Source of the DNA: Linanthus parryae
Taxonomy: Eukaryota; Streptophyta; Magnoliopsida; Ericales; Polemoniaceae
NCBI GenBank assembly: GCA_023055425.1
Contig: JALGPY010000010.1
Coordinates: 18,945,363 to 19,009,362 of the forward strand
Length of the DNA stretch: 64,000 bases
Direction of reading: 5' to 3'
Shown here: one piece after another, positions 40,311-52,142 of the stretch
Position numbering within the stretch: the stretch's first letter is position 1
Layout of the letters: each line of letters starts with the position of its first letter
Translations under genes and position numbers: made by a program
Notes under the pieces: model-generated
Told to the model about the DNA's origin: nothing
Database searches by the model: none
The model's input: only the letters and a program-made list of their open reading frames with translations

Positions 40311-42197
40311 GAATGGTAAACTGATAACCTGAACCCAGGAAAGCATCCAAAGATGGACGAGCCTGGAATATTGTTAGAAGCGGCCAATACAAAGTAAAGG
40401 AGATGGCCTAATAGAACATCGGATCAGCTTTAGTATTCAACACATTTGTGATGAACTCATGATTCTTTCAAATTAATCATGTAACTAATCAGCCTGTAAT
40501 AAAACCACCCACCATGTTGCGCGTGGGGTTAAACTAGCAAGGAACGGATGAGGAGATGAGATGAAATTCAATTATTAGTTGTGAGGAAAGACCGAAAACA
40601 GTCAAATAACTTGACAGATTAATATACGGTAGCGGCCTAGCAATTGTCTCAACCCTCAATGCCTGTGGGGAAATGGCGGTGAGTGCCTCAACCCTCAGTG
40701 GGTTGTGCACCCTCAATGCCTGTGGGGAAATGGCGGTGATGGGTGGTGGTGTTCCCTATGGTTGAAGGACATATTAAAGACAACAGAAAAATGAGATAAA
40801 GAGACAAGGGGAGGAAAAGTTTAGTTATTACCAATATAATGTTAAAGCATTAACGATATGAGAGTTCGGTGTGGGGAGTATTGCTGTTCTTCGGAATATT
40901 TCTGATTGTCGAAATATCAGCTCCCTAAATTATCTATTTTGGGCGAGCTTATCCGCCCAAAGAGGCCAAAAGTTCCCTAAATCATCTGTTTGGACGAGTT
41001 TTCCAGCCAAAGAGGCATTAGTTCGGCTGCCAAGAATAAATTAGAGTTGAAAACGCAACAGGAAAATAGGCCTCTTTGAAACTGAGAAACTGAGACTTGG
41101 TCTCACAGCGAGCATAGAAATTGAAACGTCCAATCTCAGTTTTAAGAAGCATGGCTCAAACTAATTGACCCACCAAACTGAGTTTCAGAAAGCATTGCTC
41201 AATCTAATTGACCACCAAACTGGAAAACCGGCCTCTTGATCTGAAAATGAGCGTCCAGGCTTCTTAGCCCCTTCCACAAGCTCTCTCCACCCAGGCCCAA
41301 CCCACAATTCATCTCCAGAGATAGCACAATCAATAATTCGAGAGTATCAATCTGTCTATCCATCAGACCATGAAAGATCCAATTGAGCCAGAAGACTATT
41401 CATTCAATCCTTCAAGAACTGAAGATTAATAAAATCAAGATAGAATAACACAACAATAGAACCATAGAAATTGTTGTTCGTGCTGTTGAACAATAACCTG
41501 CTCTACAAGGTGATGAATCATGAACAATAACCATGACAGTGTGCTTGAGCAAGCAGTGATACAAGATATCACAGAATGAGAGATTCTGGGTGCAGCAAAC
41601 TCAGTCCCATTCCCTCCACCCCATTTAACCCTTAATTTCACACTTTCACCGCAATGAAGCCTGATATTCATCTGTTTTGTTCCTTACAGTTGTTCAAATA
41701 CTCAACCACAAAAGAACCAATGTTTCCAATCCAAGAGCTCTATTTTCATGTTTTAATCCCCAAGAGGAAATGGTTTATAAAAGCCAAAACAGGCTTATTG
41801 GGTTGGGACTTGGGGTAAAGAGAGCTCTGGTATGCCAATTTGGTGTCACCTAATCTTATAATTAATCCCTTATCTTTTTTGAGAAAAATAGCAATCTTAT
41901 AATTAATCCCTTATTGAAGAGTAATCAAAGGTATACATCATTTGTCACTCATAGGAAAATTCTGTTAAAAACATCAAGTAAACCAGAATGATCACACCAA
42001 AGACACAATTGCTGAAAACTTCAAATTCATATTTCATTCAGATTCAACACCATTCAAACAGACCCACGTTGACAAAGACTATTCTAAAAAAATTGAAAAC
42101 CCAAACAAAGCAAATTCAGATCTAGTTGTAACCTCTATCTATCAAAGCAACTTTCTATACTGACCACAACCCAATCCTTCATTCCAGATCCAGAGAT
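40311..42197. other. Host-like region left of the H2A gene
   Basis: No gene is supported. Short local duplications: an exact 31-bp repeat (40652-40682 and 40709-40739, containing CCTCAATGCCTGTGGGGAAA), a CTCCCTAAAT..ATCT.TTTGG repeat (40920-41000), and a GCAT.GCTCAA.CTAATTGACC repeat (41150-41222). The part nearest 42197 would be the H2A 3' untranslated region. Confidence 0.5.
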
Positions 42198-42710
42198 TTA
42201 GTCATCATCAGCCTTGGAAGATGCAGACCCAGCCTTCTTCGGCAACAAGTGGCTGTGAATGTTGGGCATCACTCCACCATTGGCAATAGTCACCGTCCCA
42301 AGCAACTTGCTCAATTCCTCATCGTTCCTCACCGCCAATTGGATGTGACGAGGCACAACCCGAGTCTTCTTGTTGTCCCTGGCGGCATTTCCTGCCAATT
42401 CCAAAACCTAAAAGAAATCACAGGAAAATCCGATATATCAGTCAACAGAACCAGATCTGACAAATTAAAAACCAAATCGCTAATCTACAAATCTGTGAGT
42501 AGATTTAGAGATGATGTTTACCTCAGCTGCTAGGTATTCGAGGACGGCTGCGAGGTAGACGGGAGCTCCGGCGCCGACGCGCTCTGCGTACTTTCCGGCC
42601 TTGAGGAATCTGGCGATTCGGCCGACGGGGAACTGGAGGCCGGCCTTGCTGCTCCGGGAGGTGGCCTTCTTTGGTGCGGCGGCGCCCAGGGACTTTCCTC
42701 TACCAGCCAT
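42198..42710 (-). CDS. Histone H2A (two exons)
   Basis: Exon 1 42710-42522, intron 42521-42408 (114 bp, GT-AG, phase 0), exon 2 42407-42198, giving 132 residues, intact. The H2A fold is unmistakable: [71 protein letters not shown] and [15 protein letters not shown]. The acidic-patch residues are present. The tail ends SSKADDD without an SQ[EF] phosphorylation motif, so it is a canonical H2A rather than H2A.X, and the loop is not H2A.Z-like. It packages DNA in the nucleosome with H2B. It is the only clear host gene in the window. Confidence 0.97.
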
Positions 42711-42813
42711 TATTTCGGAGGTGTTTTGAGAGAGAGTCGAGGAGGAAAGGTAAGATTTGAGAGACTTGAGAGATTTTGAGTTTTGAGTAATGAAATTTCC
42801 CTCGGCAGTGTCG

Positions 42814-42874
42814 TATTTATACTAACAGTTTTGGCTTCAGAGAGCTCAACCAATCAGATGCAAGGACGCGGATT
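42814..42874 (-). promoter_or_regulatory. H2A core promoter: TATA, CCAAT and octamer-like motif
   Basis: TATAAATA on the minus strand at 42814-42821 lies about 100 bp upstream of the ATG. A CCAAT box lies at 42850-42856. CGCGGATT at 42867-42874 on the plus strand matches the plant histone octamer CGCGGATC at seven of eight bases. The order is that of S-phase histone promoters. Confidence 0.65.
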
Positions 42875-43109
42875 ATCATCGTGACCGTAGTTTGTGGATG
42901 ATTGGACGGTGAGATGATGTGGTTGAAGATCTGTGAGCGCGAAGACGAAATTAGCGGCTATTCTCTCTTAGACCTAAATTTTAGGAGTATATTGCTCTGG
43001 CGCCGCCTACAGATTCTATTAATTACTAAACAGCGCTGTAATTTGTGACAATTCTCTAGAACCGCTAGATTGGTTCTCAATGTAGAAAAATATGGCTCCA
43101 CAACATGCC
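42875..43109. other. Upstream flank of H2A
   Basis: No gene or repeat recognised beyond the promoter. Confidence 0.35.
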
Positions 43110-43385
43110 CATCTAGTAATGCCTCGCTTTTGAATGCACTTATTTTATGTCAGAAGCATGATTTTACGTGTTTGGTAAATTATTATTTATTTATTTTTTA
43201 ATAGTAGTCTTTTTTTGGAAAAATAGTACCACTCCGTTCCATATCTTTTGTACAATTTGAACTTTTATCACTATACACTGGGTCATTTTGACCCGGTTAT
43301 TTGGATAGCAAAATTTTGAAATTTTTAGATAATTTTTTCTAGTGTTGTAGAGTACTTCTCTTCATCTACAAGATCATAAAAATAT

Positions 43386-43682
43386 GGGTAAAAGACACTT
43401 TGTTCCCTTCAAGTTTGAAGAAATACAGTATGCTCCCGACAAATTAGCAATTCACAAAACACCCTTACAAACTAACGGAGACTAACGGCAATGCAAAAAG
43501 ACAAATTTACCCTCAACATTTAGAATAATTGCTCACTATAAACTAATAATATTACCCTCAATTTTAGGGCTTTTTTTTGTCTAACAATTTTAGGCCCAAA
43601 GAGTAACACTAACAGGCTTAGTATACTAATTTATCCCCAAATCAGCCACTAACCCAATTAGTCAATTACCCAGCCACTGGCC
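43386..43682. other. Spacer inside the duplication
   Basis: Low-complexity sequence. It begins AAAGACACTTTGTTCCC, resembling internal sequence of small DNA elements. No gene. Confidence 0.3.
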
Positions 43683-44017
43683 GAGCATCTCCAATGGTTA
43701 TGTAAAATAATTAGTTTAGTTATAATTTACATAACTAGAAGAAATAATGAGCTCTAATGAGCTAACTAAATGACTCAATATTTTACATATTATGTATCCC
43801 ATTTAATAGAAGTAGCTAGCTAGAATGTAGGTAGTTAAATTTTTTGTGTCTATCTCTCTCCTACTTTAATTTAATAAAATATCTTATTTATAATTCAATA
43901 CCACAAACTTATGTAAAATACATAACACCATTGGAGCAAACAATAAGAAATCATGTTAACTTGAGTTTATACTAGTTAAAATTTAGCTAAATAGTAATTT
44001 TATTGTTGGAGATGCTC
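43683..44017. mobile_element. MITE with GAGCATCTCCAA ends
   Basis: 335 bp, AT-rich, bounded by GAGCATCTCCAA (43683-43694) and its inverse TTGGAGATGCTC (44006-44017). It has no coding capacity. I could not find a clear target duplication. It lies exactly between the two copies of the direct repeat. Confidence 0.6.
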
Positions 44018-44132
44018 CCGTCTAGTAATGCCTCGCTTTTGAATGCACTTATTTTTATGTCAGAAGCATTATGTGTTTGGTAAATTATTATTTATTTACT
44101 TTCTAATAGTAGCTTTTTTAGGAAAAGTAGTA

Positions 44133-44388
44133 CCACTCCATTCCACATTTTTTGCACTATTTGGACTTTTATCACTATTCACCGGGTCATTTTGACCCGG
44201 TGATTTGGATAGCAAAATTTTGTAATTTTATATATTTTTTTCCTAGTTTTGTAGGGTAACTCTTATTCTACAAGGCCATAAAAATATTATCGAAAAATTG
44301 CATCGTTTTCGATCCAAATTACCGGGTTAAAATGACCCAATTGCGTGTGAAAAAGTTCAAATGATGAAAAAGATGTGGGACGGAGTGG
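44133..44388. mobile_element. Stowaway-like MITE
   Basis: Ends CCACTCCATTCCACATTTTT and, inverted, CCACTCCGTCCCACATCTTT, each bordered by TA (44131-44132 and 44389-44390). The TA duplication and CTCC.TCC-type ends fit Tc1/mariner-derived Stowaway MITEs. A truncated copy begins at 43229. Confidence 0.65.
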
Positions 44389-44390
44389 TA

Positions 44391-46905
44391 GCTTTTAAGA
44401 TGCATGCGAGGGTTGAATTTTTAAATTTGCTTTTATAAATGTGCATTTTCATTTCATAACAACAAATTATGATAAGTTGTCTATATTAATTGCATTATTT
44501 ACTTTATCGCGTCTAATATTTAACATCCTTAGCCGACGGGTAGGGCAAGTAGGAAGCCTACTTGTTGCTCTTTTGACTTGGTCTTTGATGACATAAGTTC
44601 TTGGGTTACTTGGAAAATATTTAGGGGATAGTTTGAGTATTAAAATGAGAGTTAGGGTGCTAGATAGAGTTATAATCCTGTATTTGCAAACAAATCTTAC
44701 AGAAATGTATAACTTCGTTGGCGTGTATGATACATGTATAAGAGTAAGTGGTAGCCTAGGCATAAGAGACTAGTGTGAGATTTAATGAAAACTCGTGTGT
44801 TCATTAAAGTGTCGAAAACGATAAAACATAAATCCAATATTGAACTTGTCTAGTACCCCCAAAGAGGCGCCCTAATCGCTTTCTTCCAACCGATCCTTCT
44901 GTTTTATTTACTTGTTTAATTTACTGCTTTATTCTTAGTCTTATTAGTAACAATCAATGAAATCAACACTCGCACTTTGAATAACATACTTCGACTTGCT
45001 AGTCATGTGGGTTCGATATAAACCCTGTAATTTACCCAAAAAATTGCGATTCACATTGTGCACTTGCGGTATTTTGCCATCATATATTCTTCCATTTTAC
45101 ATATGCGAGTTGTGGTCAGTAAAATTTTGGACCTCGTTGTCGGGTACAAGCAATTTGCTTAGTTTGCTATTTGAAGTAAGTTTTATTTTATTTTTTGTTA
45201 AATATTTTACGCTCACCTACTCGTGAGGTTTGTGTTTTTTCAGAAGCTTTTGATGTTGTATGGCCCGCCTTACTCGCGATTCATTACAACAACTGTTGTA
45301 GATCTTGAATTTTTCTTTCGCAAAAGGGATAGAGACTTGAGAAATAATATAGTAAAGATCGCTAATGAAGCAGCAAAATCAGAGAGGTTGAGAAATGAGT
45401 TAGCGGTAGAACATGCTCATTTGGAGCAAAATCAGAAAGCAACAGAAGAGCTGCAAACTCTTGTTCGAGCTCTCAATGCTCAACCTGCAACACCCCCTTA
45501 TTTAAACAAGGGAATGCCTCCGCCTGAGGTGATGAGCCTAATTGGGAACGGATAATGATCGTCGGTTTACAGATAGTACAACCATCGATAACTCAAAACA
45601 TAATTTATTACATAATTCAAGTTAAAACAGTGATAACTTTTGAAAATTTATGAGTACATTATTCAGTGAGATGGAATACTATGTGATGTCCCAAATAACA
45701 AGTCTTCCTATCCAGCTGTGTCGTGAACGTTCCCCCACCTCGAACGATAACCTGCAGTTTTAAAATGGCAAAAGCCGACGCAGTTTTACAGAAAATGATC
45801 AGCAAACGGCTGAGTAAGCTAACACCCATAGCACGCAAACAGACTATGAGGCATATGACAGGAGTAACATACTCGCTATAAAATATACATTTGTGGGAAT
45901 ATCGTTCTCGTTGATTTGATGTGTTATACTTTGTGACAATTTCAAATTTCATATTCCAACCCAATGATGTGGACCATCTTCGGGGAATTAATGTTAATAG
46001 CATTTCACAATATCACTTTAAATCTCAAGATGATAACTTTCACTTTTCTCAATGACAAGATAATTGAGTCCAGGAGTTCTTTTTACCAGCTAGTTGATAC
46101 GGGGCTTGACCATATCCAATCCACAAACACTTTCTCATAATGTTCATAAGCACAGTCATAACCATAACTCAATCATAGGAGGTTCGCATCATATCGCCTC
46201 ATAACCATAACATAATCAAAAGGAGGTTCGCATCACAACGCTTCATAACCAATAACAGTAACCAATCACAATATGTCAGAAATGTATCGTATCAGGGATA
46301 TGGCACAAACCCACGCACCACAACTTCCACTTTACGTCATTACGACTTTTTCTTCCAATATATTACAAGATGTAAATCGGGAGCTCCAAGTAAAGCCGGA
46401 ATGGCACATTCATAATAATCGATGTATGATTGTGAGAGATATACGTATTTGACCAATAAGTGAGCGGTATGCTACTATTGATGGTTGAATTAACTGAAGC
46501 ATGTATTGCAGTGATTCAAACAGAGATTCCTAAAATAAGAGATCTAGGAAGTGTGATTATTTCTCGTTAAATTGGAGATGGATTTACTACTAAGTCATTA
46601 TGTGACTTGGGAGCAAGTGTAAGCTTGATGTGTTATCAATGTTCAAACGCCTTGGAATTGGTGATCCAAGACCATCAAGCTTATGCGTGAAACTTGTAGA
46701 CCAATCCACGATGTATGAGCTGAAGTGATTGAAAACCTACTGGTGAAAGTGGGTGGATTTTGTTTCTAGTGGATTTCATTATAGTGGACATCGTGAAATA
46801 CAAAGATGGCCTGCTCATCTTTGAAAAGCCTCTTCTAAAGACTACGAGGGATAATGTTGACTTTTGAACCGAGCAGCTCACTATCAGAGCACTTGATGAG
46901 ACAGT
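44391..46905 (+). mobile_element. Athila-like gypsy remnant
   Basis: A degenerate tRNA-Asp primer site at 45125-45147 (TTTTGG.C..CGTTGTCGGGTAC) preceded by LTR-end-like T-rich sequence (44870-44960), a gag-like coiled-coil ORF (45223-45555) and a retropepsin remnant (46500-46870: CDLGASVSLM in one frame, then shifted frames). It is split from sequence at 48327 by the Sirevirus LTR. Boundaries are approximate. 45556-46480 holds nothing I recognise. Confidence 0.5.
45223..45555 (+). pseudogene. Short coiled-coil ORF in the Athila-like remnant
   Basis: The frame ends GMPPPEVMSLIGNG and is rich in charged helix (NNIVKIANEAAKSERLRNEL, EQNQKATEELQTLV). There is no recognised domain. Its position after a primer site suggests a gag remnant, but this is uncertain. 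Confidence 0.35.
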
Positions 46906-48276
46906 TGAAAAGTGTGTAATGCGAGTATAAAACAGGATCTTAATACTCTCGAAGGGGGGGGTGAATATAGTATGCAAACTTTTGCTAGCAATGACCTTTT
47001 GAAACTTAGACACGGAGTTAAATAGGAATCTCAAGGTTTTAGAAAGTTCTGAAGTAGTTTGAAACACAATGAAACTGTCTGAAGCTCCAAAGCTTTGAGA
47101 CTGGAAATTCTCCAAAGCTCTGGAACTGCCTGTTTTATGCAGTTTTTTATGCAAAATGAATAAATGTAAAGTGAAGAAATGAACACAAGAAATTTTTACG
47201 AAGTTCAGCCACCAATGTGCCTACTCTCCGCCTGAGGGATACTATCCCTCTATGGTTTGAACAACTTCTTATTAATCACAGATTTAGCCATAGATCTCAA
47301 GCCTAAGATAACTACCTTACACTAATACAACTTGTGGTTCCAAACCTATCTAGTTCCAGCTACAATCTAATGAAACAATAAGAACCTCTTGTTGTTCACT
47401 TGAAAAACTAACTTACTAAAGTTGACGAGGTTGAGAATATTTGAAAATAATGCAATAAAAGCTCATAGAAGAACACAGAAAATAGATAAGCAAATAGGCT
47501 CAGAAGTGTTCTTCAGAATCTGGATGATGATCTTCTGTGTGTTGAATCCTTGATGAATGAAAGAAGAGATGATTGTAGATCTTCCACGAATGAACACTCT
47601 TTCTTTCTCAGTGTTTCAGCTCCCTGCAGCTCTTTGTAATTCAAATCTATCTTATAACAAACTGCAAAATCAACTTGAGAGATTTCAGGAACAAACTCCC
47701 TGAAAAACCTCAACAGCTATATTTGAATAGCTTAATTGATTTTGTTAGGAGGGTTTGAACGACGGAAAACCCTTCAAAAATTCAATCAAAAGATCAAACA
47801 TAATATATAACATGTTATTACCTAATTTGTTAGACATATCAGTTTGAATAATAAACTCGGCTATTTTCCGCAAATTAAATTATATAACATGTCATGTCTC
47901 AAATAATAATTAGTAATGAGATTATGACTCATAACAAGTCACTAAATCAATCACATACATGGTTATATCAGCCTGCATAAAGAATCAATTAGTCACAGAA
48001 ATAACTGACAAAATCCCAAAGGTAACTTCAAAGCTTTGGCAACTAACGTTGATCCTTGAAGCCAAACAACCTGTCAGTCTTTTAGCATAATCAACTCATT
48101 GTATAAGCCTAAGAATATTTGTAAGAGACCTATTAACAACATTCAATCCAAAATCTAGCCTGCAACACATAAACTTGTCAGAATATAACAAGTCTGTATA
48201 CTAAAGTAAGCTTCAAAGCTTTGGAGCTTTGAACATGTCTCTTAGAATTTTGGTCTTTCATCACTTCCAAAATACA
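46906..48276 (-). repeat. Second Sirevirus LTR
   Basis: Begins (plus strand) TGAAAAGTGTGTAATGCG with the G-rich GAAGGGGGGGGTGAATA, homologous to 11846 onward. The right end at 48276 (AATACA) is followed by AACTCCCCCTGAGG, a polypurine tract on the minus strand (48277-48290), so it is probably a 3' LTR. Alternatively a solo LTR extends to 48326, with near-matching flanks ACAGT (46901-46905) and ACAAT (48327-48331). Palindromes with an AAAGCTTT core occur (47086, 48030, 48214). Confidence 0.65.
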
Positions 48277-48326
48277 AACTCCCCCTGAGGTCATATACCT
48301 CATTAATTCAAGGGATTGAATTATCA

Positions 48327-48540
48327 ACAATGACACTTAAGGCATTCGATGGCTCAAGTCGAAAAGGTAAATTTGAAATGATCGAGTTTTGGGAACCCAA
48401 GGCTGCAAAACATGAGAGAAATGAAGATCATAAACTGGGGCCCGAAACATTATTGGAAGTTGAGGCACGATCAAAGGTGTTGGTGTTTATCTATAGGCAA
48501 CCAATATTATCGTGGTATTCATTTAATGATAAAGGCATTT
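48327..48540 (+). pseudogene. Gypsy-like coding remnant
   Basis: A short frame beginning MTLKAFDGSSRKGK resumes after the Sirevirus LTR. It probably belongs to the same element as 44391-46905. The domain is not identified. Confidence 0.3.
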
Positions 48541-49442
48541 TGTTCATTTTTTTATATGTTAACACCATAGAGTCATTATAGTGCATGTCATATTCTTAAA
48601 TATCCCTAGTTTAGTATTATTGTTAATTGGGACAACTATTATGCATCAAGACTAGTATGTGGGTAGATTGATATGAGATATCAAGTCTAACGCATGGGTA
48701 ATCATTAGGATTAATGGTGTACTTGATTGACCCACCATGAGAACTCTAGATGGATGTTATGTGAGTGTCACAATTGCTTCTCATAGTGACAATGGTAATG
48801 TAGTCCTATGAATTGAAGTCAATACATTCCATAGATGAGGAGTGACATGTCTTAATATCTCTAGACATCACGATGTAACAAGGAGATTTTAAAGTTGGTA
48901 AATGGGCATGTGATGAAACATGATCAAGGGTGCGAATGATGTACATTCAATTTATCCCTCTTGCGTAACGGGAGTAAATATCAATCGCCACTTGATGAGT
49001 GTGACTTAGCAAATGCATGACCGCACTTCAATGAAAAAATATGGTATATTGATGTCATTTGTCTACTCATCAAATCGCAAAACTATATATTGGATATACA
49101 CGGGCGACACTCCATGTCTTCTGTCTAATCTAAATATATGGACAAAAAGATTATACGGCACGGTAACATTGATCATAATGGTTCGTCGGATGATTGGCAG
49201 TCTTGTTACTTGGGTAGCTTTGATGTATTGATAAATACCACTCAATGTTCGTAATTGTTACTTCCAACGTAATTAAAAACCTACAGGGTCACATAGTTAT
49301 ACTAAAGAGAAATTTTGGATTTCAGACTTAACCGTAATCTTATCCTAACTGCAAGAATTAAATGGCAAGTCGAATTCTCTCATCCCTATAATACCCTTGC
49401 ATTGTGTCTAAGGTTCTCATGCTTTTAGAACTATTTGTATAT
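48541..49442 (+). repeat. Old, truncated copia LTR (LTR D)
   Basis: A diverged relative of LTRs A-C: the segments TTAAATATCCCTAGT, GACTAGTATGTGGGTAGATTGATATG, the 'TGACCCACCATGAGAA' region and 'CGGGAGTAAATATC' appear in the same order. The start and 3' third are missing. LTR C begins directly at 49443. Confidence 0.7.
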
Positions 49443-50818
49443 TGTTGGAGTAAAGGCCCTAGAGGTAATCTTTATTTAGTATGAATATTGTTTTGGCTAG
49501 AATATCCATTTATTATATATGGATATAGTTAATATAATGAAATCCTTAGATTGCAATTATTGATTATCTTAAATATATCTAGTCCATTATAGGACGATCA
49601 CTATAGACTAGTATGTGGATAGATTAATATGGAGATACCAAGTCTAACACATGAGTATTCATTAGGAGTAATGGCATACTGGATTGACCCAAAACGAGAA
49701 TGCTAAATATAAATAATGTTAATGTCACAAGTGCTTCTCGTAGTGACAATGGTGGTGTAATCCTTAGACTTGAAGTCACTAGATACTCTACTTGTAAAAT
49801 ATCATGTTTTTATATTATCAAATGTTACACTGTAAGTGGGTAACTATAAAGGTGGTAATCGGACATGATAGGAAGCAAGCTGAGAGATGGTAGTGATGTA
49901 GAGATGATCTTTACCTCGTACATAATGGGAGTAAATATCCACGGCCACTCGAGGGGTAGTGCTTATAGAATGTCTGGCCTCAAATAAATTAATGTGGGAT
50001 GTTGATGTTATTTGTATAGATAAGCTTATTCCCAGGAGAAACTATGGATTGGATATACGAACGTGACATTTATGTCTCATATCCAATCCAGACATGAATA
50101 CGAATGGATAGGTACAACACGGTAACATTGGGCACATTGTTTGTCGGATCACTGACTAGTTCTGTTAGTTGGATGGCATAGGTGTGCTGCTTGACACCGC
50201 TCTATGTCTGTAATTGTTACTACCAACTAAGTATAAACCTACATGGTCACACACCTTATGGATTAAACTGGATTTGGATATTAAATAGCTGGACTAATTA
50301 ATCAAAAGGATCAAAACGCAACCACAAGCAAAGTTAGTAGGACTAATTTGCAAGGTGGACTAATCCGTGTATAGAAAGGATTAGTACTGAGGAAAATATG
50401 TTATTAATAACAAGTTATTAACTATATAAGGGGAGTCCTAGCTTATTATTTCACAAAAAAAGAGTCATTATTGAGTGAAATAACAAGACAAGGAGAGAGA
50501 GACCCAAGGAAGGCCGTCTGCCCCGTTGTCGTCGGCCTCGACTCATCGGCCCTGGTTGCTCCGTTTTGCGTGATTCTTCTGCCTCCTCCTTCGACGTAGC
50601 TAGCACATGACGTGAAGAGGATTCCAGCTTGCAATCCTAGGTGTGGATACTAGTAGAGACATGGACATCATTATGTTTTATGATCACACGAACAAACTAG
50701 GTACACAATTGTTTTTCTCTTCATCACGTTATGAATGCTTCCCTGCGATCCGTGGAGGGATTTGATCAGGAACTTAATTATTATTATTCCACTGCATTAC
50801 CTGCATCAAAACCCAACC
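49443..50818 (+). repeat. 5' LTR of copia C (LTR C, 1376 bp)
   Basis: Begins TGTTGGAGTAAAGGCCC and ends AAACCCAACC, where the other LTRs have AACCCTACA. TATATAA lies at 50423-50429. The 5-mer before it is TATAT (49438-49442). The matching right duplication is lost. Confidence 0.85.
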
Positions 50819-50834
50819 GTAGTATCAGAGCCAC
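50819..50834 (+). other. Primer binding site, tRNA-Met (copia C)
   Basis: GTAGTATCAGAGCCAC, one base different from the GTGGTATCAGAGCC of element B. Confidence 0.8.
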
Positions 50835-52142
50835 AGGTCGTAGCACATAGCGTGATTTATCTGTTACCATTTTATCAGTTTTTACACCGTATCGTTATTT
50901 TTCGCAAAAAACTGATATTGGCATATTGATGCAAATTGAATATGATTCATTAGGGAATGAACCAATTTTACATATCCTATAAATTTTGGTGAATTCCGTT
51001 CACATATGATGTGAGTTTTGATGATTTGAAAAGCTAGTTTGGCACAATTGGGGAAAAATGGGGTTTTAACTACAATTGGAAATCAACCCACAAGGAAAGG
51101 GCAAAATTTTGGAAATTAGCCCTGTGGGGTTCGGCCCTAGCCGTCCGCCCCCTTCCTTGCGCGCTGACCAAGCCGGCGGCCTAGCCGGGTTCGGCCAGCC
51201 AACTGGTTCGACCGTTCAGGCTGGTCCGATCGGCAAGGGCTAGCCCGACGGGTCCTTGTGGTTTGGCCAATTGGATTGGCGCGTCCACTTGGGCCTTTTT
51301 GACCCTAGAAAATCACAAATTCAACTAAAATTGACCAAGCGCGTTAAAATTGCATTTTAATTGTATTATGTGATTTATCGCATGGTGGCTGGATGTGGAT
51401 GTTTATTTTGTGGTTTGTTTGGTTTTGGTTTTGAGTGTAATTAATTTACGGCCTGCGTGTCGTCTCCTCTCTCGCCTATGAGGACTCTCTATTTAGTATA
51501 AATGCTAGCTAGTATTAGATAGATAGATTATAGACAAGACACAGAGAAGAAGATCAAAGACTAAAGAAACCACAAGACGATGAAGACCCACGGGCTAGGA
51601 CGCGAGGACTAAAGATGGAGGCACATGGAGTTGAACTTGTCACTTTAGGGATTATAGATATTCTCATTGGCTTGGGAATTTCTTAGTCTTACGGCCACAT
51701 CCATACCACGTTTATTTAATTCATCATAGTGTGAGGCGGCTACACAAGCTAGTAATGAGTGACTGTTGAAGCAACATGTTGAACGCAATTAGGTTGTTAC
51801 AATTGGATTGAAAAACTTATAGGCAAGACAATTAGGAGTTATCTATGGGATAGATAAAGAATAAGGAGTTATTAACATAATTGAACCAAGAGTTGCATAG
51901 GATTAAATTGGAAATAGTTCCTACCTAAATAACTGATTTTTTGGGTGACTTGCCAAAGCAAGATAAAAAGAAGTGAAATAAGGATCTTGGCCCACTAGAA
52001 TGTATATGATATTTTCCGCATTAGAGGGCTATTAATCCGATAAAAATAGTGGGAGCTATATTTAATAATCCAGCCATTTTTAAATATGGTTAATTGTTCA
52101 CAGTATACTAAAATTGCATATTTCTCATATTGTAGAATTCCA
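50835..52142. other. Leader of copia C
   Basis: A 1.3-kb non-coding leader with a GC-rich patch (51120-51290) containing repeated CGGCC/GGCCAG words, equivalent to 27420-27540 in element B. No gene. Confidence 0.5.

Larger units (their letters stand above)
43110..44298. repeat. Direct duplication of about 275 bp
   Basis: 43110-43385 and 44019-44298 share the order TCTAGTAATGCCTCGCTTTT, GAATGCACTTATTTT, TGTTTGGTAAATTATTATTT, then the start of a Stowaway-like element with GGGTCATTTTGACCCGGT. Both copies include flanking DNA as well as the MITE, so this is a segmental duplication, not two insertions. Confidence 0.75.

Noticed and set aside
40652..40739. 31-bp exact repeat as transposon ends
   Set aside because: The copies are in the same orientation, only 26 bp apart, with no inverted repeat or target duplication. 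A simple local duplication is enough.
42249..42533. Plus-strand ORF across the H2A gene
   Set aside because: It is the complement of H2A exon 2 and the intron.
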